Source: Planctomycetaceae bacterium (GTDB taxonomy: Bacteria; Planctomycetota; Planctomycetia; Pirellulales; Thermoguttaceae). From it: 6,297 bases of DNA. The position numbers and the translations under genes are program-made. The stretch's first letter is position 1; every line of letters starts with the position of its first letter. Where the stretch lies: NCBI GenBank assembly GCA_031257725.1, contig JAIROD010000652.1, positions 1-6,297 on the forward strand. Direction: 5' to 3'. Positions 4,265 through 6,297 of this stretch are shown piece by piece. The notes beneath the pieces are model-generated. The model was not told where the DNA came from. It did no database searches and saw only the letters and a list, made by a program, of their open reading frames with translations.

Positions 4265-5371
4265 ATGAAAACAATTTTTTCGTTTCTGTTTATTTTTATA
4301 ACTTTTTCACAGATATTGGCGGACGATGCCAATCCTTTTGCCAATGCCAAAACAAGACAAGACGTTGAACAAACGGCGCGTCAAGAAATGGGAAAATTCA
4401 ATCCTCACGATGAAACAGGGCTGTTGTCTGTCGGCAACATGTTACTGAAAGCGTCGGAACGCCTAACCGAACTCGCTCAATCCGATAGCGATAGAGGAAA
4501 TGCAGCGGCGGCAAAATTTCAGGGATTGACTTTTCTCATTCAGGGATATTCTCAACAAAATAAAGATGTTTCAGAATATGAGAAACAATTATCCGCCGCA
4601 TTGACCGAAGTTGAGAAATACTCGCACGCATCAAAAGAAGCAAGATATTTATCATGGAAAAATTTTGATGAAAAATTATATGCAACATGTACGAACATTT
4701 CTGACCCGATAAATGAAACGAAATTTGATTCTTTATTGAAAGAGGTCTTACAATGGGCGTTAAAATTTTCGGACGATAAAAGAGAAGTTACAATGCCGTA
4801 TATTCGATTTGATGTTGCATTATGGAAGCGGCCGGAATTTAAACCGAAACTGGCAAAAGAGTGGACGGCGTTTATTCTGTCTGATGCGTGGAAAGAGGTC
4901 AACCCCGAAATACGTGAAGCGGCTCTGAAAGTTCCCAACGCCCTTGAACGACGGCAAGTCGGCAACGATCCAAAACTTTACGGACGGACTTTTGATAACA
5001 AATTTTTTGACTGGGATACGTATCGAGGTAAAGTGATCTTAATTAATTTTACCGCCTCATGGTGCGGTCCATGTAAACAAATTCTTCCGCAATTAAAAGC
5101 ATGTTATGAAAAATATCACGATAAAGGTTTTGAAATTGTTTCGGTTTATATTGATGATACATTAGACAACAGCAAACGCGACGCAAAACAATTGGAAATA
5201 ACATGGATTCTACTTTCAGAAGAATTATCAAAACAAGCCGGACAACCGCGATACACTGAAGAATTCGGTTTTCACGGTGTTCCACAAATATTACTTTGCG
5301 ATCAACAAGGAAAAATCATAACAACAAACCACAATGAAGTAGATGCAAAAGTTGCGGAATTGTTGAAGTAA
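4265..5371 (+). CDS. Exported TlpA-like thioredoxin-fold protein with long N-terminal region (368 aa)
   Basis: This is a thiol-disulfide oxidoreductase of the TlpA/ResA kind, acting outside the cytoplasmic membrane. Residues 1-19 form a signal peptide: K2, a hydrophobic core at 4-14, and a likely cleavage after A19 in 'ILA-DD'. Residues 20 to about 235 are an acidic, mostly helical region rich in E, K and Q that I do not recognise; similar extra regions are common in planctomycete TlpA relatives. The thioredoxin domain spans about 236-368. 'GKVILINFTASWCGPCK' holds the active site W266-C267-G268-P269-C270, 'KGFEIVSVYIDD' follows, and the cis-proline is P340 in 'HGVPQILL'. The WCGPC site is intact, so it should be redox-active, either reducing extracytoplasmic disulfides (for example in cytochrome c maturation) or serving another thiol task. 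The start is ATG 4265, chosen because it begins the signal peptide; it has no Shine-Dalgarno site. It converges on the glycosyltransferase gene. Confidence 0.88.
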   Translation: MKTIFSFLFIFITFSQILADDANPFANAKTRQDVEQTARQEMGKFNPHDETGLLSVGNMLLKASERLTELAQSDSDRGNAAAAKFQGLTFLIQGYSQQNKDVSEYEKQLSAALTEVEKYSHASKEARYLSWKNFDEKLYATCTNISDPINETKFDSLLKEVLQWALKFSDDKREVTMPYIRFDVALWKRPEFKPKLAKEWTAFILSDAWKEVNPEIREAALKVPNALERRQVGNDPKLYGRTFDNKFFDWDTYRGKVILINFTASWCGPCKQILPQLKACYEKYHDKGFEIVSVYIDDTLDNSKRDAKQLEITWILLSEELSKQAGQPRYTEEFGFHGVPQILLCDQQGKIITTNHNEVDAKVAELLK

Positions 5372-5402
5372 TTGATACTGATAACGGTAGAAAACCGGAT
5401 TT

Positions 5403-5424
5403 GATAATTTCCTGATTATTTCCT
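5403..5424 (+). repeat. Short 11-bp tandem repeat in the convergent spacer
   Basis: GATAATTTCCT is followed directly by GATTATTTCCT (10 of 11 identical) in the 134-bp spacer between two convergent genes. The same spacer has only weak hairpins (CGGT/ACCG near 5385-5397, and TTGGT-G-ACCAA at 5487-5497), so no firm terminator can be named for either gene. Confidence 0.4.
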
Positions 5425-5505
5425 ATTTTGGGGGATCATTTGATTACGATGAGTATTAGTATTTCTGTCACGCTAGGGACAACATATTGGTGACCAACTT
5501 ATTGT

Positions 5506-6219
5506 TTATCCAAAAATTCCGATACGAAACAGAATCCATAAAGCATTTAGTGTTTCTTTTTGGTTAATTTTGGATGAACCGAAACGGCGATCCACGAAAA
5601 TAATCGGTACTTCCGCAAAAGTGGCCCCCAGTTTTTTAAGCCGGTACAAAATTTCTTCTTGAAAAGAATATCCTTTGGAAACAATTTTTGTTTCATCGAG
5701 TTTTTTTAGCAACTTGACTCGATAACAACGAAAGGCGCCGCTATTGTCTTTTGTTTTCAGACCGAGAAAAATTTTTGCGTAAAGATTAATACAACGGCTC
5801 ATTAGTTGCCGGTACCAGGGCCAACCTTCGACTCCGCCGCCGCACACATACCGTGAACCAATCACCACATCAAATCCCTTATCACCTTCTTCGGCTTTGG
5901 AACGAATTTCCGGAATATAATGGGGCGGATGACTTAAATCAGCGTCCATATTCAAAAGAAAATCATATTGATTTTCAACAGCATAGTTCATTGCGGCAAG
6001 TGTTGCGGAGCCAAGCCCGAGTTTACCGGGTCGGCGAAGCAATTTCAAACGTGGTTCCGTTTGCATCTGTTCCGCAACCCAATGACCGGTTCCATCCGGT
6101 GAGTTGTCATCAATAACCAAAATGTCAACATCAGGAGCAGTTTCAAAAATCTCTTTCGTAATCAAAGGAAGATTTTCACGCTCATTGTAGGTTGCCAACG
6201 ATACTAAAAAATGTGACAT
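5506..6219 (-). CDS. GT2 glycosyltransferase, polyprenol-phosphate mannosyltransferase (DPM1-like) type (237 aa)
   Basis: The protein probably moves a sugar (mannose or glucose) from its GDP or UDP donor to polyprenyl phosphate on the cytosolic face of the membrane, giving a lipid-linked donor for glycan or protein glycosylation. Family motifs appear in order: 'TYNERENL' (10-17), 'IDDNSPDGT' (36-44), 'KLGLGSA' (66-72), 'MDADLSHPP' with the metal-binding D92-A-D94 (91-99), 'GSRYVCGGGVEGWPWYRQ' (121-138), 'DNSGAFRCYR' (158-167), 'GYSFQEEILYR' (183-193) and 'DRRFGSSKI' (210-218). It ends soon after this last motif, so it is the catalytic domain only, without the GtrA-like membrane part found fused in some bacterial members. 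The start is ATG at 6219 and has no Shine-Dalgarno site. The sequence just upstream (6220-6240) is a run of AAAAGT-type repeats with no clear promoter. The sugar is not determinable from sequence alone. Confidence 0.92.
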   Translation of the reverse strand: MSHFLVSLATYNERENLPLITKEIFETAPDVDILVIDDNSPDGTGHWVAEQMQTEPRLKLLRRPGKLGLGSATLAAMNYAVENQYDFLLNMDADLSHPPHYIPEIRSKAEEGDKGFDVVIGSRYVCGGGVEGWPWYRQLMSRCINLYAKIFLGLKTKDNSGAFRCYRVKLLKKLDETKIVSKGYSFQEEILYRLKKLGATFAEVPIIFVDRRFGSSKINQKETLNALWILFRIGIFG

Positions 6220-6297
6220 AACAAAAAGTAAAAAGTAAAATCGAAGTGAAACAAACGGATTGTTTTGGAACCAGGCATAATCTATTCTATTTTATTA

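Noticed and set aside
4126..4368. 80-codon open frame with an L-I-K-T repeat across the tandem repeat
   Set aside because: It starts within the hairpin, its repeated residues come from the noncoding 12-bp repeat, and it runs out of frame into the signal peptide and mature part of the TlpA-like gene.
4552..4965. 137-codon open frame on the - strand inside the TlpA-like gene
   Set aside because: It lies fully inside a well-supported gene, has no recognisable domain, and its composition is that of an antisense shadow.
5372..5505. Terminator between the convergent genes
   Set aside because: Only 4-5 bp stems are present and none is followed by a T-run on either strand.

Overview
The window (about 6.3 kb, fairly AT-rich, no tRNA, rRNA, CRISPR array or transposase seen) reads as bacterial chromosome in which a compact accessory cluster sits beside housekeeping genes. 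The organism is probably a low-GC relative of the Planctomycetota. The clues are the small PH-domain membrane protein with a 'GE-x-I-x-W-x-x-QP-x-P' start, the TlpA-like thioredoxin with a long extra N-terminal region, the polyprenol-phosphate mannosyltransferase-type GT2 enzyme, and the rarity of Shine-Dalgarno sites. This assignment is an inference of low to moderate confidence.

Layout. Positions 10-72 hold a perfect 31-bp-arm palindrome that looks like a dispersed intergenic repeat. From 247 to 3305, five genes run head to tail on the + strand with gaps or overlaps of -8 to +24 bp, so they could be one operon. They are a VapB-like antitoxin, a PIN-domain (VapC-type) toxin, a two-helix membrane protein with a bacterial PH-like region, an AAA/ABC-type ATPase of the OLD/RecF-like class without its own nuclease domain, and a 180-residue protein with a D-x12-E-x-K pattern typical of PD-(D/E)XK nucleases. 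The last two overlap by 8 bp. Together they look like an ATPase-plus-effector defence module with a toxin-antitoxin pair at its front. I cannot match this exact gene pair to a named defence system from memory, and it is the best candidate here for something undescribed.

Downstream, clpP (3392-3979) is complete with an intact Ser-His-Asp triad. A 285-bp spacer follows. It holds a 61-nt hairpin whose G-U pairs favour a + strand RNA, then a 12-bp tandem repeat. Next is an exported TlpA-like thioredoxin-fold protein (4265-5371). A convergent GT2 glycosyltransferase on the - strand (5506-6219) closes the window. These flanking genes are ordinary cell-maintenance functions (proteolysis, extracytoplasmic redox, polyprenol-linked sugar supply) and show no obvious link to the cluster. 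In 60-base samples counted by eye, the ATPase and nuclease-like genes are lower in GC (20-35%) than clpP and the glycosyltransferase (38-60%), which fits acquisition of the cluster by transfer.
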